DNA of 64,000 nt from an uncultured Prevotellaceae bacterium. GTDB taxonomy: Bacteria > Bacteroidota > Bacteroidia > Bacteroidales > Bacteroidaceae. The number at the start of each line of letters is the position of its first letter. Position 1 is the stretch's first letter. Under the pieces are notes generated by a model that had not been told where the DNA came from, did not search any database, and was given only the letters and a program-made list of their open reading frames with translations. The DNA is taken from positions 1-64,000 of the forward strand of contig OMXV01000005.1 in NCBI GenBank assembly GCA_900315075.1, read 5' to 3'. Shown here one piece after another: positions 37,519-47,016 of the stretch. The translations under genes and the position numbers were made by a program.

Positions 37519-37538
37519 CTTTTGCATATGCAAAAGTA
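37519..37538 (-). promoter_or_regulatory. rhaD -7 box overlapped by an 18-bp palindrome
   Basis: The perfect palindrome CTTTTGCATATGCAAAAG (37519-37536) overlaps the minus-strand -7 box TACTTTTG (37531-37538). A protein bound there would sit on the transcription start, so it is a good operator candidate. Confidence 0.55.
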
Positions 37539-37736
37539 TATAAAAAGAATGAAAAATAAGAGAAGAAAGAAATAAACTTATTTAAATAGTTAAATTTCTG
37601 AGATAATAACTTATTTCCCGCGTTTTTTTCGTAACTTTACACCCCAATTTAAAAATACTAAGTAGGTGGTCATAATTAGATGATAAAAACACCTACAAGA
37701 ATGATTGTTATAGATATTTTTGATTACCTACTTATA

Positions 37737-37961
37737 ATGAAACTCAAGACCATACTGCATATTTTAGGTTTTTTTGTGGTGTCTGTGGCACTGCTTCTTC
37801 TCACACAGTCGTGGTGGATGGCGTTAGGCATCCTGATGGTTATCCTGCTGATTGACAATTTCCTTAAACAATACGACAATAAGAGAAAACGTGAGTGGAT
37901 GCAGAAACATTTAAATGATATGGATGTCGAAGAAGAACAAGAAAAAGAGGAGAACAACTGA
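37737..37961 (+). CDS. Small membrane protein of unknown function
   Basis: 74 residues from the ATG at 37737 (MKLKTILHILGFF); an upstream in-frame ATG at 37680 adds residues from the leader. Two membrane segments (about 5-22 and 26-42) are followed by a basic stretch (KQYDNKRKREW) and a very acidic tail (DMDVEEEQEKEEN). It ends 2 bases before the kinase/RapZ/uridylyltransferase fusion gene, so the two are probably co-translated. Function is not recognised. Confidence 0.65.
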   Translation: MKLKTILHILGFFVVSVALLLLTQSWWMALGILMVILLIDNFLKQYDNKRKREWMQKHLNDMDVEEEQEKEENN

Positions 37962-37963
37962 CT

Positions 37964-40249
37964 ATGCAGCAACTCAGTGAATTGTACTTCGAATGGTGTG
38001 GCAGTAAGCCCTACGACATCCAAAAAATGCCAGGTGCTGGGAGCAATCGCCAATACTATCGCCTTGTTGACCTACAGGGTAATACCGTCATTGGCGTGGT
38101 GGGAACAAGCCATGAGGAAAATGATGCCTTCATTTATCTCGCTCGCCATTTCCGTAAGCGCAAACTTCCTGTGCCCGAAATCCTCGCCGTGAGTGAGGAT
38201 GGTATGCGATACTTACAACAAGATCTTGGGAATACAGCACTCTTTGATGTGCTAAAAGAGGGCCGTGAGGCGGGGGGACGATATAATCTCAAAGAAAAAC
38301 AACTGTTGGTAGATACTATCCGACAGTTGCCCAATTTCCAGATTCGGGGGGCAAGAGAGCTTGACTGGAATTTTTGTTACCCCCAGCCAGAGTTTGATGA
38401 AGAAAATGTGCTTTTCGATTTAAACTATTTCAAATATTGCTTTCTCAAACCCACCGATTTAGACTTCCATGAACTGAAGTTGGAGGCAAATTTCCGACTG
38501 TTGGCCAAAGATTTAGTTGCCGAACCTACAGATAGTTTCATGTATCGTGACTTCCAAGCTCGTAATGTTATGATCGACAGCGATGGCAAACCATCGTTCA
38601 TTGACTTCCAAGGAGGGCGCAAAGGTCCCTATTATTACGACCTCGCTTCGTTTTTGTGGCAGGCATCGGCACGCTATTCCAATAAATTACGTCGCGAACT
38701 CATTTATGAATATTATTATTCATTGAAAAACTATACAGAGGTGCCTTCGAAGCGACATTTCGTACAGCGGTTATCGCTCTTTGTGCTCTTCCGTACACTG
38801 CAGGTGCTCGGTGCATACGGCTTCAGAGGATACTTCGAGAGAAAGCAACATTTTATCGACTCCATACCCCCAGCGATGGAGAATCTAAGGGAACTTCTGA
38901 ACAATGTCTCTTTCCCATATCCATATCTTGTGGATGTGTTGCAGCGACTCGCCAATTTGCCACGCTTTGCCACAAACAAACAAGTTATAGAAAGGGCGGA
39001 TGGCTATCGCATCACCTCGTCGAATGTCTATGATGCACATCCTGCCGATGGACCTGCTACCTTCTCAAAATATGATGGCAAAGGCCCACTCGTAGTGCGT
39101 ATCTATAGCTTTTCATACAAAAAAGGTATCCCAGAGGATGAGTCGGGCAATGGTGGTGGATATGTATTCGACTGTCGGAGCACTCACAACCCGGGACGCT
39201 ATGAACCATATAAAAAATTGACGGGATTGGATGAGCCTGTCATTCGTTTCCTTGAGGATGATGGTGAGATATTGACATTCCTTGAAAGTGTCTATCGGCT
39301 GGCTGATGCCCATGTGACACGCTATATTCAACGGGGATTTACCAGCCTGATGTTTTCCTTTGGATGTACGGGTGGGCAGCATCGCAGTGTATATTCGGCA
39401 CAGCACCTTGCTTTGCACATCCATGAGAAATTTGGAATAGAAGTTCATGTTGTTCATCGTGAACAGGGCATTTCTGAGATATTGGAGGCAAAGCGACAGA
39501 AAGTACCTATGCAAGCTATGGTCTTTGCTGCAGGATTGGGTACACGTCTGAAACCACTGACTGACACGATGCCCAAGGCTTTGGTGAAAGTGGGTGACAA
39601 GACCTTACTCGACCGCACATTAGCAACGTTGCAGGCAGCTGGGGCAAAGCGTGTGGTGGTGAATGTGCATCATTTTGCCTCGCAAATCATCGACCATTTG
39701 GAGCATAGGGATGAGAAAGACATGAATGTCATAATATCCGATGAGTCGGAGATGCTACTCGATACAGGTGGTGGAATTCGCAAGGCTGCCTCCCTCTTCA
39801 ACCCAGATGCCAATATTCTCATTCACAATGTCGATATATTGAGTAATGTCAATCTAAAGACATTCTATGAAGCTGCGCAGACAGATGATGCCACTTTGCT
39901 CGTCAGCAAACGACAGACTAGTCGTTATCTACTTTTCGACGATGATATGCGCCTTGTGGGTTGGCAAAACATCGCCACGGGTGAAGTGAAAAGTCCACAC
40001 AGTGAACTCGACGTGTCAAAATGCCATCGCTATGCGTTTGCGGGAATCCATGTGTTTTCACCACGTCTGTTCAAACATATGGAAGATTGGCCTGAGAAGT
40101 TTGGCATCATCGACTTCTATCTGCGTATCTGTGACCAATGTGTTATACGTGGACTTTATAAGCCCGACCTACAATTGATGGATGTGGGAAAGGCCGATAC
40201 ACTCGCTCAAGCAGAAACTTTCCTGCAAACATTAGCCACAGCAGAATAA
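37964..40249 (+). CDS. Three-domain fusion: AmgK-like sugar kinase, RapZ C-terminal domain, MurU-like uridylyltransferase
   Basis: 761 residues. Domain 1 (about 1-340) is an aminoglycoside-phosphotransferase-fold kinase with [11 protein letters not shown] (catalytic Asp near 194) and FIDFQGG (metal Asp), like AmgK. Domain 2 (about 365-500) is a RapZ C-terminal domain: [22 protein letters not shown] and [11 protein letters not shown]. Domain 3 (about 515-760) is a nucleotidyltransferase with [19 protein letters not shown], the G-x-G-T-R-x-x-P-x-T signature, like MurU. AmgK and MurU together turn MurNAc or GlcNAc into UDP-sugars in wall recycling, and RapZ-C senses glucosamine-6-phosphate in E. 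coli. The fusion suggests one regulated recycling enzyme; substrates are inferred. Confidence 0.88.
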   Translation: MQQLSELYFEWCGSKPYDIQKMPGAGSNRQYYRLVDLQGNTVIGVVGTSHEENDAFIYLARHFRKRKLPVPEILAVSEDGMRYLQQDLGNTALFDVLKEGREAGGRYNLKEKQLLVDTIRQLPNFQIRGARELDWNFCYPQPEFDEENVLFDLNYFKYCFLKPTDLDFHELKLEANFRLLAKDLVAEPTDSFMYRDFQARNVMIDSDGKPSFIDFQGGRKGPYYYDLASFLWQASARYSNKLRRELIYEYYYSLKNYTEVPSKRHFVQRLSLFVLFRTLQVLGAYGFRGYFERKQHFIDSIPPAMENLRELLNNVSFPYPYLVDVLQRLANLPRFATNKQVIERADGYRITSSNVYDAHPADGPATFSKYDGKGPLVVRIYSFSYKKGIPEDESGNGGGYVFDCRSTHNPGRYEPYKKLTGLDEPVIRFLEDDGEILTFLESVYRLADAHVTRYIQRGFTSLMFSFGCTGGQHRSVYSAQHLALHIHEKFGIEVHVVHREQGISEILEAKRQKVPMQAMVFAAGLGTRLKPLTDTMPKALVKVGDKTLLDRTLATLQAAGAKRVVVNVHHFASQIIDHLEHRDEKDMNVIISDESEMLLDTGGGIRKAASLFNPDANILIHNVDILSNVNLKTFYEAAQTDDATLLVSKRQTSRYLLFDDDMRLVGWQNIATGEVKSPHSELDVSKCHRYAFAGIHVFSPRLFKHMEDWPEKFGIIDFYLRICDQCVIRGLYKPDLQLMDVGKADTLAQAETFLQTLATAE

Positions 40250-40317
40250 ATTCCATTTTCAATCTTCAATTATCTATAGTCATTTGTCCCTTTAAATTAC
40301 AGATAAATCATAAAACC

Positions 40318-41862
40318 ATGCAACAAAAAATTATCATCCTGGATTTCGGCTCACAGACCACACAGTTGATTGGCCGGCGTGTGAGAGAACTGGACACTTT
40401 TTGTGAGATTATTCCATATAATAAGTTTCCAAAGGACGACCCATCGGTCATCGGTGTTATCCTGAGCGGTTCACCGTATTCCGTTCACGACCCACAGGCA
40501 TTCAAAGTAGATCTCTCACAGTTTGTCGGACGGCTTCCTGTGTTGGGCATCTGCTATGGGGCGCAGTTTATTGCTCAAAGTAATGGCGGTCATGTGGAAC
40601 GTGCCGATAGCCGTGAGTACGGACGTGCAAATCTCTTGTCGTTTGATGCAGGAAACCCATTGCTCAAGGGATTTGAAACCAATTCCCAAGTGTGGATGAG
40701 CCATGGAGATACTATCACGCAGATCCCAGCCGACTGCCATGCCATCGCATCGACGGCAGACGTGAAATTTGCTGCATATGCCAGTGAGACTAATCCGTTG
40801 TGGGCGGTGCAGTTCCACCCTGAGGTTTTCCATACCACACAGGGGAAACAGTTGCTGCGCAACTTCGTGGTGGACATCTGCGGCAGCAGACAGGAGTGGA
40901 GCCCTGCTTCTTTTGTAGAGACCACGGTGGCTGAATTGAAAGAGCAATTAGGTAACGACCGTGTCATCCTTGGACTAAGTGGCGGCGTCGATTCTTCTGT
41001 ATGTGCTACATTGCTTAACCGTGCCATTGGCGACAGACTCACTTGTATCTTCGTCGATCATGGTATGTTGCGTAAGAATGAGTTCCAAAAGGTGATGGAT
41101 GCCTACAAGGGATTAGGACTGAATGTAATTGGCGTGGACGCCAGCGAGAAGTTCTTTGCCGATCTGAAGGGTGTAAGTGACCCTGAGCAGAAACGTAAGA
41201 TTATCGGCCGCGACTTCATTGAAGTGTTCAATGCCGAGGCCAAGAAAATAACCGACGCCAAATGGCTCGCGCAGGGCACCATCTATCCCGACCGCATCGA
41301 AAGTTTGAGCATCACGGGTATGGTCATCAAGAGTCACCACAATGTTGGTGGACTGCCCAAGGAGATGCACCTACAACTGTGTGAACCTCTGAAATGGCTC
41401 TTTAAGGATGAAGTGCGTAGAGTAGGGTATCAGTTAGGTATGCCCGAACGGCTTATTAAGCGTCATCCATTCCCCGGACCCGGACTGGCGGTGCGTATCC
41501 TCGGTGATATCACTCCCGAGAAAGTACGCATTCTACAAGATGCCGACGATATTTATATCGAGTCGATGCTGCAGTATGTGTGCAAGGATGGAGAAATCCT
41601 TTACGACAAGATTTGGCAAGCCGGAGCTGTGCTCCTCTCTACTGTAAGGAGTGTGGGCGTTATGGGTGACGAACGTACTTACGAGCATCCCGTGGCATTG
41701 CGAGCTGTCACCAGCACCGATGCCATGACTGCCGACTGGGCACATCTGCCTTACGATTTCATGGCGAAAGTCTCCAACGAAATCATTAACAAAGTACGTG
41801 GCGTCAACCGCGTCTGTTACGATATCTCTTCTAAACCACCATCAACCATCGAGTGGGAGTAG
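40318..41862 (+). CDS. guaA: GMP synthase (glutamine-hydrolysing)
   Basis: Makes GMP from XMP, glutamine and ATP. 514 residues with three parts: class I amidotransferase (GICYGAQF with catalytic Cys near 79, and QFHPEVF), ATP pyrophosphatase with P-loop [10 protein letters not shown] (about 220-229), and the dimerisation domain ending KPPSTIEWE, the invariant GuaA C-terminus. Preceded by a short TTTTCAATCTTCAA phrase. Confidence 0.98.
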   Translation: MQQKIIILDFGSQTTQLIGRRVRELDTFCEIIPYNKFPKDDPSVIGVILSGSPYSVHDPQAFKVDLSQFVGRLPVLGICYGAQFIAQSNGGHVERADSREYGRANLLSFDAGNPLLKGFETNSQVWMSHGDTITQIPADCHAIASTADVKFAAYASETNPLWAVQFHPEVFHTTQGKQLLRNFVVDICGSRQEWSPASFVETTVAELKEQLGNDRVILGLSGGVDSSVCATLLNRAIGDRLTCIFVDHGMLRKNEFQKVMDAYKGLGLNVIGVDASEKFFADLKGVSDPEQKRKIIGRDFIEVFNAEAKKITDAKWLAQGTIYPDRIESLSITGMVIKSHHNVGGLPKEMHLQLCEPLKWLFKDEVRRVGYQLGMPERLIKRHPFPGPGLAVRILGDITPEKVRILQDADDIYIESMLQYVCKDGEILYDKIWQAGAVLLSTVRSVGVMGDERTYEHPVALRAVTSTDAMTADWAHLPYDFMAKVSNEIINKVRGVNRVCYDISSKPPSTIEWE

Positions 41863-41867
41863 AATTC

Positions 41868-41985
41868 TAATTAAATTGAAGATTGAAGATTATGCTTCGC
41901 ATGAATATCGGCTGCACCTCAGCAATAGAAGCGAGTTTCATTGCATTCGGTTTGCACGATATTTGAAAATTGAAAATTGAGTCCC
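41868..41985. repeat. Phrase repeats bracketing a GC-richer fragment
   Basis: ATTGAAGATTGAAGATTA on the left and TTGAAAATTGAAAATTG on the right bracket about 65 bases containing CTGCACCTCAGCAATAGAAG. The bracketed part has weak inverted similarity at its ends (AATATCG/CGATATT), so it may be a decayed short element. Confidence 0.4.
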
Positions 41986-42065
41986 TCATATATTATTTCT
42001 CCGTATGCGACAATTTAGTCGTAGCGTAACTATCTAAACATCCAAACTCCTAAACTCCCCAATTT

Positions 42066-43325
42066 ATGCGATTCCTATCATTATTCATCATCTGTATGGC
42101 CTGCTCAATGAGCTTGTCGGCACAGAAAAAGTCAAAAGAAATACCATTGGTATATTCAGTTGAAAACACAGGCACAAAAGCCAATCCTGTCCTTCCAACA
42201 AGGGAGAACGACCAGAAGTGCGAGGCTCTGCCCGATCCATTGGCATGGTCAAATGGAAAGGGGAGGGTGAAGAAATTCTCCCAATGGAGTAAGCGGCGTG
42301 GTGAGATAGCCAAGGAAATCCAGCATTATGAGATTGGCACAAAACCCACGGTGAATGCCTCCGATGTCAGTGCGGCTTTGAATGACAACACCCTCACAGT
42401 CAGTGTCACCGTTAATGGACAGACATTGAATCTCAGTGCAACCATCAAATACCCTACAGTGGGTGAGCCCCCATACGCATTAATGATAGGTACCAGCGGT
42501 ATCTCGCTACCTCCTGCTGTTTATTCCACTCGTCCTATCGCCACGATGGTATTTAGCGAGAGGCAGGTCAATAATTATTCGCAGTTTGGAAAACCCAACG
42601 GAAGGGGAAATTACGAATTCGACCGTCTTTATCCCGAACTGACAGAGAATGGTGCTTATAGCGAGTGGGCTTGGGGACTGAGCCGTCTGTTGGATGGTCT
42701 GCAACAGCTTGGACCAGAGGTCACCAAGATTGATATGAAGCATATTGGAGTGACGGGATGCTCATACGCTGGTAAAATGGCACTCTTTTGTGGAGCCTTT
42801 GACGAACGTGTGGCATTGGTTATCTCACAGGAACCCGGTGGTGGCGGTGCGGCTGCATGGCGATATTCGAGTTGGATGAATTCACGTCCCAATGCCAAGG
42901 CTGTGGAAGGTATCGATAATACTGATTACAACTGGTTTAAGCAGTCGTTGAAGGAAAACTTTGGCGGTGAAAACGTTGCCTATCTGCCACACGACCACCA
43001 TGAACTCGCTGCCATGGTATGTCCAAGGGCTTTGCTCATGCTTGGTAATCCCGATTATGAGTGGTTGGCGGATCCTGCCGCATACGTCTCAATGAATGCA
43101 GCTATTAAGGTATGGGAACAGTTTGATATCGCAGACCGTGTGGGCTATTCCATCGTCGCTGGTCACGGCCATTGCCAGTTGCCAAAGGGACAATACCCAG
43201 AGGTTGAGGCATACATCGACAAGTTCCTTCTTGGGAAAACCGATGTCAATACCTTGGTGCGTATCGCACCAGAATCCTACTCAGAAATCGACCTCGAAAA
43301 ATGGATTGGTAGTTGGGGGAAGTAA
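42066..43325 (+). CDS. Secreted CE15 glucuronoyl esterase
   Basis: 419 residues with a signal peptide (1-20, SLSAQ). The serine hydrolase marks of carbohydrate esterase family 15 are present: GCSYAGK (nucleophile Ser near 234), QEPGGGGAA (about 257-265) and the catalytic His in GHGHCQ (about 367-372). CE15 enzymes break the ester bond between 4-O-methyl-glucuronate of xylan and lignin alcohols. This fits the GH10 xylanase and the uxu genes of the same window, which can use the released glucuronate. Followed by its own hairpin terminator and tRNA-Ser. Confidence 0.9.
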   Translation: MRFLSLFIICMACSMSLSAQKKSKEIPLVYSVENTGTKANPVLPTRENDQKCEALPDPLAWSNGKGRVKKFSQWSKRRGEIAKEIQHYEIGTKPTVNASDVSAALNDNTLTVSVTVNGQTLNLSATIKYPTVGEPPYALMIGTSGISLPPAVYSTRPIATMVFSERQVNNYSQFGKPNGRGNYEFDRLYPELTENGAYSEWAWGLSRLLDGLQQLGPEVTKIDMKHIGVTGCSYAGKMALFCGAFDERVALVISQEPGGGGAAAWRYSSWMNSRPNAKAVEGIDNTDYNWFKQSLKENFGGENVAYLPHDHHELAAMVCPRALLMLGNPDYEWLADPAAYVSMNAAIKVWEQFDIADRVGYSIVAGHGHCQLPKGQYPEVEAYIDKFLLGKTDVNTLVRIAPESYSEIDLEKWIGSWGK

Positions 43326-43331
43326 TTATAA

Positions 43332-43365
43332 AATGGGATGTGTCAATCGACACATCCCATTATGC
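43332..43365. terminator. Terminator between CE15 esterase and tRNA-Ser
   Basis: A 13-bp perfect stem (43332-43344 with 43349-43361, arm ATGGGATGTGTC) around AATC. A TTTT follows nearby on the + strand. It may serve both the esterase gene and the convergent tRNA transcript. Confidence 0.75.
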
Positions 43366-43373
43366 ATTTTCAG

Positions 43374-43461
43374 CGGAAAGGATAGGATTCGAACCTACGA
43401 ACCGGTTTTGCCGGTCACACGCTTTCCAGGCGTGCCTCTTCAGCCACTCGAGCACCTTTCC
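43374..43461 (-). tRNA. tRNA-Ser (anticodon GGA)
   Basis: 88 nt. Acceptor GGAAAGG pairs with CCTTTCC, discriminator G. Anticodon stem CACGC/GCGTG with loop CTGGAAA gives GGA (codons UCC/UCU). A long variable arm (GACCGGC...ACCGGTTC) confirms a class II tRNA. CCA is not encoded. It lies just behind the GT2 gene on the same strand. Confidence 0.97.
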
Positions 43462-43578
43462 TTGTGATTTTTGGCTGCAATTTTCAAATGCGGTGCAAAA
43501 TTACTGGTTTTATCGCATATTTTGAAATTTTTCGCCCTTTATTTTCTCTTCAATCATACGATTTATATTTCTTTAACC

Positions 43579-44532
43579 TTACTGAATAATAGTTTCTTCA
43601 ATATTATACCGTGGTCTATCCTTGGTCTCGATATAGATTTTGCCGATATATTCTCCGATGATTCCGATGGCCACGAGAATGCAGCCGCCGACAAACCAGA
43701 CGGAGAGAATCAGTGAGGACCAACCGGGAACGGCTTTGTCGGTGAATAAACTGTAGAGGACATAGATAAGAATAAGGAAAGAGATAATTAGGAAGATGAT
43801 GCCAGAGAAGAGTATCATGCGTACTGGCTTCACGCTAAACGAGGTAATACCATCGACAGCGAAGTTGAGCATCTTGCCCAGGGGGTATTTGCTCTCGCCT
43901 GCCACACGTTCCATGCGGTCGTAATATACTTTGGCAGTCTTATAACCAATTAGTGGAACAATGCCACGGAGGAAGAGGTTGCGCTCACGATATTGACAAA
44001 GCTGCTCCACGGCACGTCGGCTCATCAGTCGATAGTCAGCATGGTTATAGACAGATTTCACACCTAAGGTATGCATCAACTTATAGAATCCCAAAGCTGT
44101 AGTGCGTTTAAACCATGTGTCGGTGGTGCGCTTGTTCCTCACACCATACACGATGTCGCAGCCTAATTTGTATTGCTTTATCATCTCACGGATGACGGAA
44201 ATGTCATCTTGAAGGTCGGCATCGATGGATACCATGATATCAGCATATTCTTTTGCCGTGGTTAATCCAGCCAAAAGAGCATTTTGATGGCCAGAATTGG
44301 CTGAGAGTTTCACACCAGTAACATAGGTGTTGCTATTTGCGTATTCAGAAATCAGTTCCCAAGTATTGTCATGGGAACCATCATCCACATACATCACCCG
44401 GCTCTCTTGGGCAATAACCGTTTCATCCGCCAAATCTTTCAGAAATTTGGTCAGCTGCTCATTTGAGATGGGTAGCATTTCTTGCTCATTATAGCAAGGC
44501 ACCACAATATAAAGAATTGGCAGATGGTTCAT
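43579..44532 (-). CDS. Family 2 glycosyltransferase, GtrB/DPM1-like
   Basis: 317 residues. Catalytic domain: YIVVPCYNEQEML (about 8-20), VDDGSHDNT (about 50-58) and the DxD-containing SIDADLQDD (about 103-111). Two C-terminal membrane helices (about 232-260, 270-295). Such enzymes transfer a sugar from a nucleotide to undecaprenyl or dolichyl phosphate, often for O-antigen or lipid modification. Its start directly abuts the capG stop (44532/44533), so it belongs to the capE-capF-capG unit and may use or modify a FucNAc-containing glycan. Confidence 0.88.
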   Translation of the reverse strand: MNHLPILYIVVPCYNEQEMLPISNEQLTKFLKDLADETVIAQESRVMYVDDGSHDNTWELISEYANSNTYVTGVKLSANSGHQNALLAGLTTAKEYADIMVSIDADLQDDISVIREMIKQYKLGCDIVYGVRNKRTTDTWFKRTTALGFYKLMHTLGVKSVYNHADYRLMSRRAVEQLCQYRERNLFLRGIVPLIGYKTAKVYYDRMERVAGESKYPLGKMLNFAVDGITSFSVKPVRMILFSGIIFLIISFLILIYVLYSLFTDKAVPGWSSLILSVWFVGGCILVAIGIIGEYIGKIYIETKDRPRYNIEETIIQ

Positions 44533-45693
44533 TTAACTTTTTCTCCAAACCATTTTGTTGACGATGCCAGTATAACTTTGTATGATTTTCACCACTTTGG
44601 TTGATACATTCTCCTCCACATAGTCAGGTACAGGGATACCATGATAGCCGTCACGGCAGAGACTTACGGCAGTCTCTACAGCCTGCAGCAGACTATTGGT
44701 ATCGATGCCGGCAATGATGAAACAGCCCTTATCGAGGGCCTCTGGCCGCTCAGTACTCGTGCGGATACACACAGCTGGGAACGGATGGCCTACACTGGTA
44801 AAGAAACTGCTTTCCTCGGGGAGAGTTCCACTGTCGCTCACTACGGCAAAAGCATTCATTTGCAAACAATTATAGTCGTGGAAACCTAATGGCTCATGCT
44901 GGATAACGCGTTTGTCGAGTTTAAATCCACTGGCTTCAAGGCGTTTGCGAGAACGCGGATGGCAACTATATAGGATGGGCATGTCGTAGTGTTCAGCCAT
45001 GCGGTTGATAGCGGTGAAGAGAGAGGTGAAGTTTTTCTCGGTGTCGATATTTTCTTCGCGATGTGCGGAGAGAAGAATGTAGCGCCCTTTTTCCAGACCC
45101 AAACGCTTGTGGATATCGCTGTTATCAATTTCGGCAAGGTTCGCATGCAGCACTTCGGCCATGGGCGAGCCTGTGACATAGGTACGCTCTCTGGGGAGCC
45201 CACATTCTGCCAGGTAACGACGGGCATGCTCGGAGTAGGCCATATTGACATCACTGATAATATCCACGATGCGGCGGTTGGTCTCCTCGGGCAGACATTC
45301 GTCCTTGCAGCGGTTGCCTGCTTCCATGTGGAAGATGGGGATATGCAGACGTTTGGCGCCGATTACACTTAGGCATGAGTTGGTGTCGCCAAGCACTAAG
45401 ACTGCATCGGGTTGTGTCTCTACCATAACCTTATACGAAATGGCAATGATATTGCCCATTGTCGAACCTAAGTCATCGCCCACAGCATTCATGTAGATGT
45501 CGGGGGCAGCAAGTTTCAGGTCCTTAAAGAATACACCGTTCAGATTGTAGTCATAGTTTTGTCCTGTGTGTGCTAACAGTGTATCAAAATATTGGCGACA
45601 TTTATTGATGACAGCTGCCAAGCGGATAATCTCAGGACGTGTGCCCACGATGATGAGCAATTTTAGACGGCCGTCGTTTTTGAATGATGACAT
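44533..45693 (-). CDS. capG: UDP-GlcNAc 2-epimerase type enzyme of UDP-L-FucNAc synthesis
   Basis: 386 residues of the non-hydrolysing WecB-like epimerase family. Marks: IIVGTRPEIIRLA (about 13-25), GDTNSCL, FHMEAGNR (about 121-128), LPEETNRRIVD, and SDSGTLPEESSF. With capE and capF next to it, it should be the last enzyme (CapG/FnlC/WbjD type) that epimerises at C2 to yield UDP-N-acetyl-L-fucosamine. Ordinary WecB function is less likely in this context. Confidence 0.87.
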   Translation of the reverse strand: MSSFKNDGRLKLLIIVGTRPEIIRLAAVINKCRQYFDTLLAHTGQNYDYNLNGVFFKDLKLAAPDIYMNAVGDDLGSTMGNIIAISYKVMVETQPDAVLVLGDTNSCLSVIGAKRLHIPIFHMEAGNRCKDECLPEETNRRIVDIISDVNMAYSEHARRYLAECGLPRERTYVTGSPMAEVLHANLAEIDNSDIHKRLGLEKGRYILLSAHREENIDTEKNFTSLFTAINRMAEHYDMPILYSCHPRSRKRLEASGFKLDKRVIQHEPLGFHDYNCLQMNAFAVVSDSGTLPEESSFFTSVGHPFPAVCIRTSTERPEALDKGCFIIAGIDTNSLLQAVETAVSLCRDGYHGIPVPDYVEENVSTKVVKIIQSYTGIVNKMVWRKS

Positions 45694-45720
45694 TATTGAA
45701 AAATTATGAGTTGAAAAAAA

Positions 45721-46926
45721 CTAACTTTCTACTTCCTCAAAGAAAGTGTCGGGGTGAGAGGGGTCGAACTGCTCGTTCGCCCACATCACTGTCACGAGGT
45801 TCTCTGTTTCCGAGAGGTTGATGATGTTGTGTGTGTAGCCTGGGAGCATATGGATAGCTTCGATTTTATCGCCAGAGACCTCAAAATTTAGGACTTCGTC
45901 GTTGCCGATGCGTCGTTCTTGGATGAGACCATGACCACTTACCACGATGAAAAATTCCCACTTCGAGTGATGCCAGTGTTGCCCTTTGGTGATACCTGGG
46001 CGGGAGATGTTGACGCTGAATTGTCCACACTTTTCCGTGCGAAGCAGTTCAGTGAATGAGCCACGGGCATCGACGTTCATCTTCAATGGGAATTTCACCC
46101 GCTCTTTTGGAAGATAGCTCAGATAAGTAGAGTAGAGTTTTTTCTCAAAACTACCATTGGGTATTTCTGGCATGACAAGTGTTTGTGGCTGGTCGTGGAA
46201 AGTGTGAAGCAATTCTACAATACGCCCTAAAGTCACATGGTGGCTTATGGGACAATAGCAATAACGACCATCATCGCATGGCAACACAGAAAGACCATCA
46301 AACTCACAATGGTGCTCTTTCCCCTCGAGGGCATCGAGCATCTCAGTAAGCAGGTCATCTATATAGAGTAGCTCCAGTTCAACACTTGGGTCGTTTACTT
46401 GGATGGGAAGGTCGCAGGCAATGTTGTTGCAGAAGGTGGCCACAGCACTATTATAGTTAGGACGGCACCATTTGCCAAAGAGATTTGGGAAACGATACAC
46501 CAATACCCGTGTGCCACATTCTTCACCATATTTGAGGAAGAGGTCTTCGCCGGCTTTCTTGCTGCGACCATATTCGGAGTTGCCGAAACGCCCTGTCAGC
46601 GATGCTTGTTGTGATGAAGACAACATCACAGGACAGGTGTTGCCATGCTGACGGAGGGTGTCGAGTAGGGTGGAGGCAAAGCCGAAGTTCCCCTCCATAA
46701 ATTCCGATTGTTCTTTGGGGCGGTTGACACCTGCCAGATTAAAAACAAAATCAGCACGTTGGCAGAATCCGTCGAGCAGGTTGGCAGGAGTATCGATGTC
46801 GTATTCCATTACCTCGTCGATAGTCAACTGCGGACGAGTGCGGTCTTTACCGCAGCGGATATTGTTGAGAGCGGCACTAAGGTTTTTGCCGACAAAGCCT
46901 TTGGCGCCAGTGATTAAGATGTTCAT
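45721..46926 (-). CDS. capF: UDP-sugar epimerase/reductase with cupin domain, UDP-L-FucNAc pathway
   Basis: 401 residues with two domains. N-terminal short-chain dehydrogenase-like part (ITGAKGFVGKNL at 5-16; YGRSKKAGED with the catalytic Tyr/Lys, about 124-133). C-terminal cupin (about 285-401) with HWHHSKWEF and PGYTHNIINL, which hold the metal-binding His residues. This two-domain layout is that of CapF/FnlB. It is 27 bases before capG. Confidence 0.92.
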   Translation of the reverse strand: MNILITGAKGFVGKNLSAALNNIRCGKDRTRPQLTIDEVMEYDIDTPANLLDGFCQRADFVFNLAGVNRPKEQSEFMEGNFGFASTLLDTLRQHGNTCPVMLSSSQQASLTGRFGNSEYGRSKKAGEDLFLKYGEECGTRVLVYRFPNLFGKWCRPNYNSAVATFCNNIACDLPIQVNDPSVELELLYIDDLLTEMLDALEGKEHHCEFDGLSVLPCDDGRYCYCPISHHVTLGRIVELLHTFHDQPQTLVMPEIPNGSFEKKLYSTYLSYLPKERVKFPLKMNVDARGSFTELLRTEKCGQFSVNISRPGITKGQHWHHSKWEFFIVVSGHGLIQERRIGNDEVLNFEVSGDKIEAIHMLPGYTHNIINLSETENLVTVMWANEQFDPSHPDTFFEEVES

Positions 46927-46985
46927 TTAATATTAATATTGAATATTGAAGATTTAATATTGAATATTGAAGAATGAAAACTGAA
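46927..46985. repeat. TAATATTGAATATTGAAG phrase
   Basis: About three imperfect copies of TTGAATATTGAAGATT fill the capE-capF gap; an AT-rich variant of the TTGAAGATTGAAAATT family. Confidence 0.7.
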
Positions 46986-47016
46986 GGGTAGTTATGAGGT
47001 TGTAAAAATGGATCCT

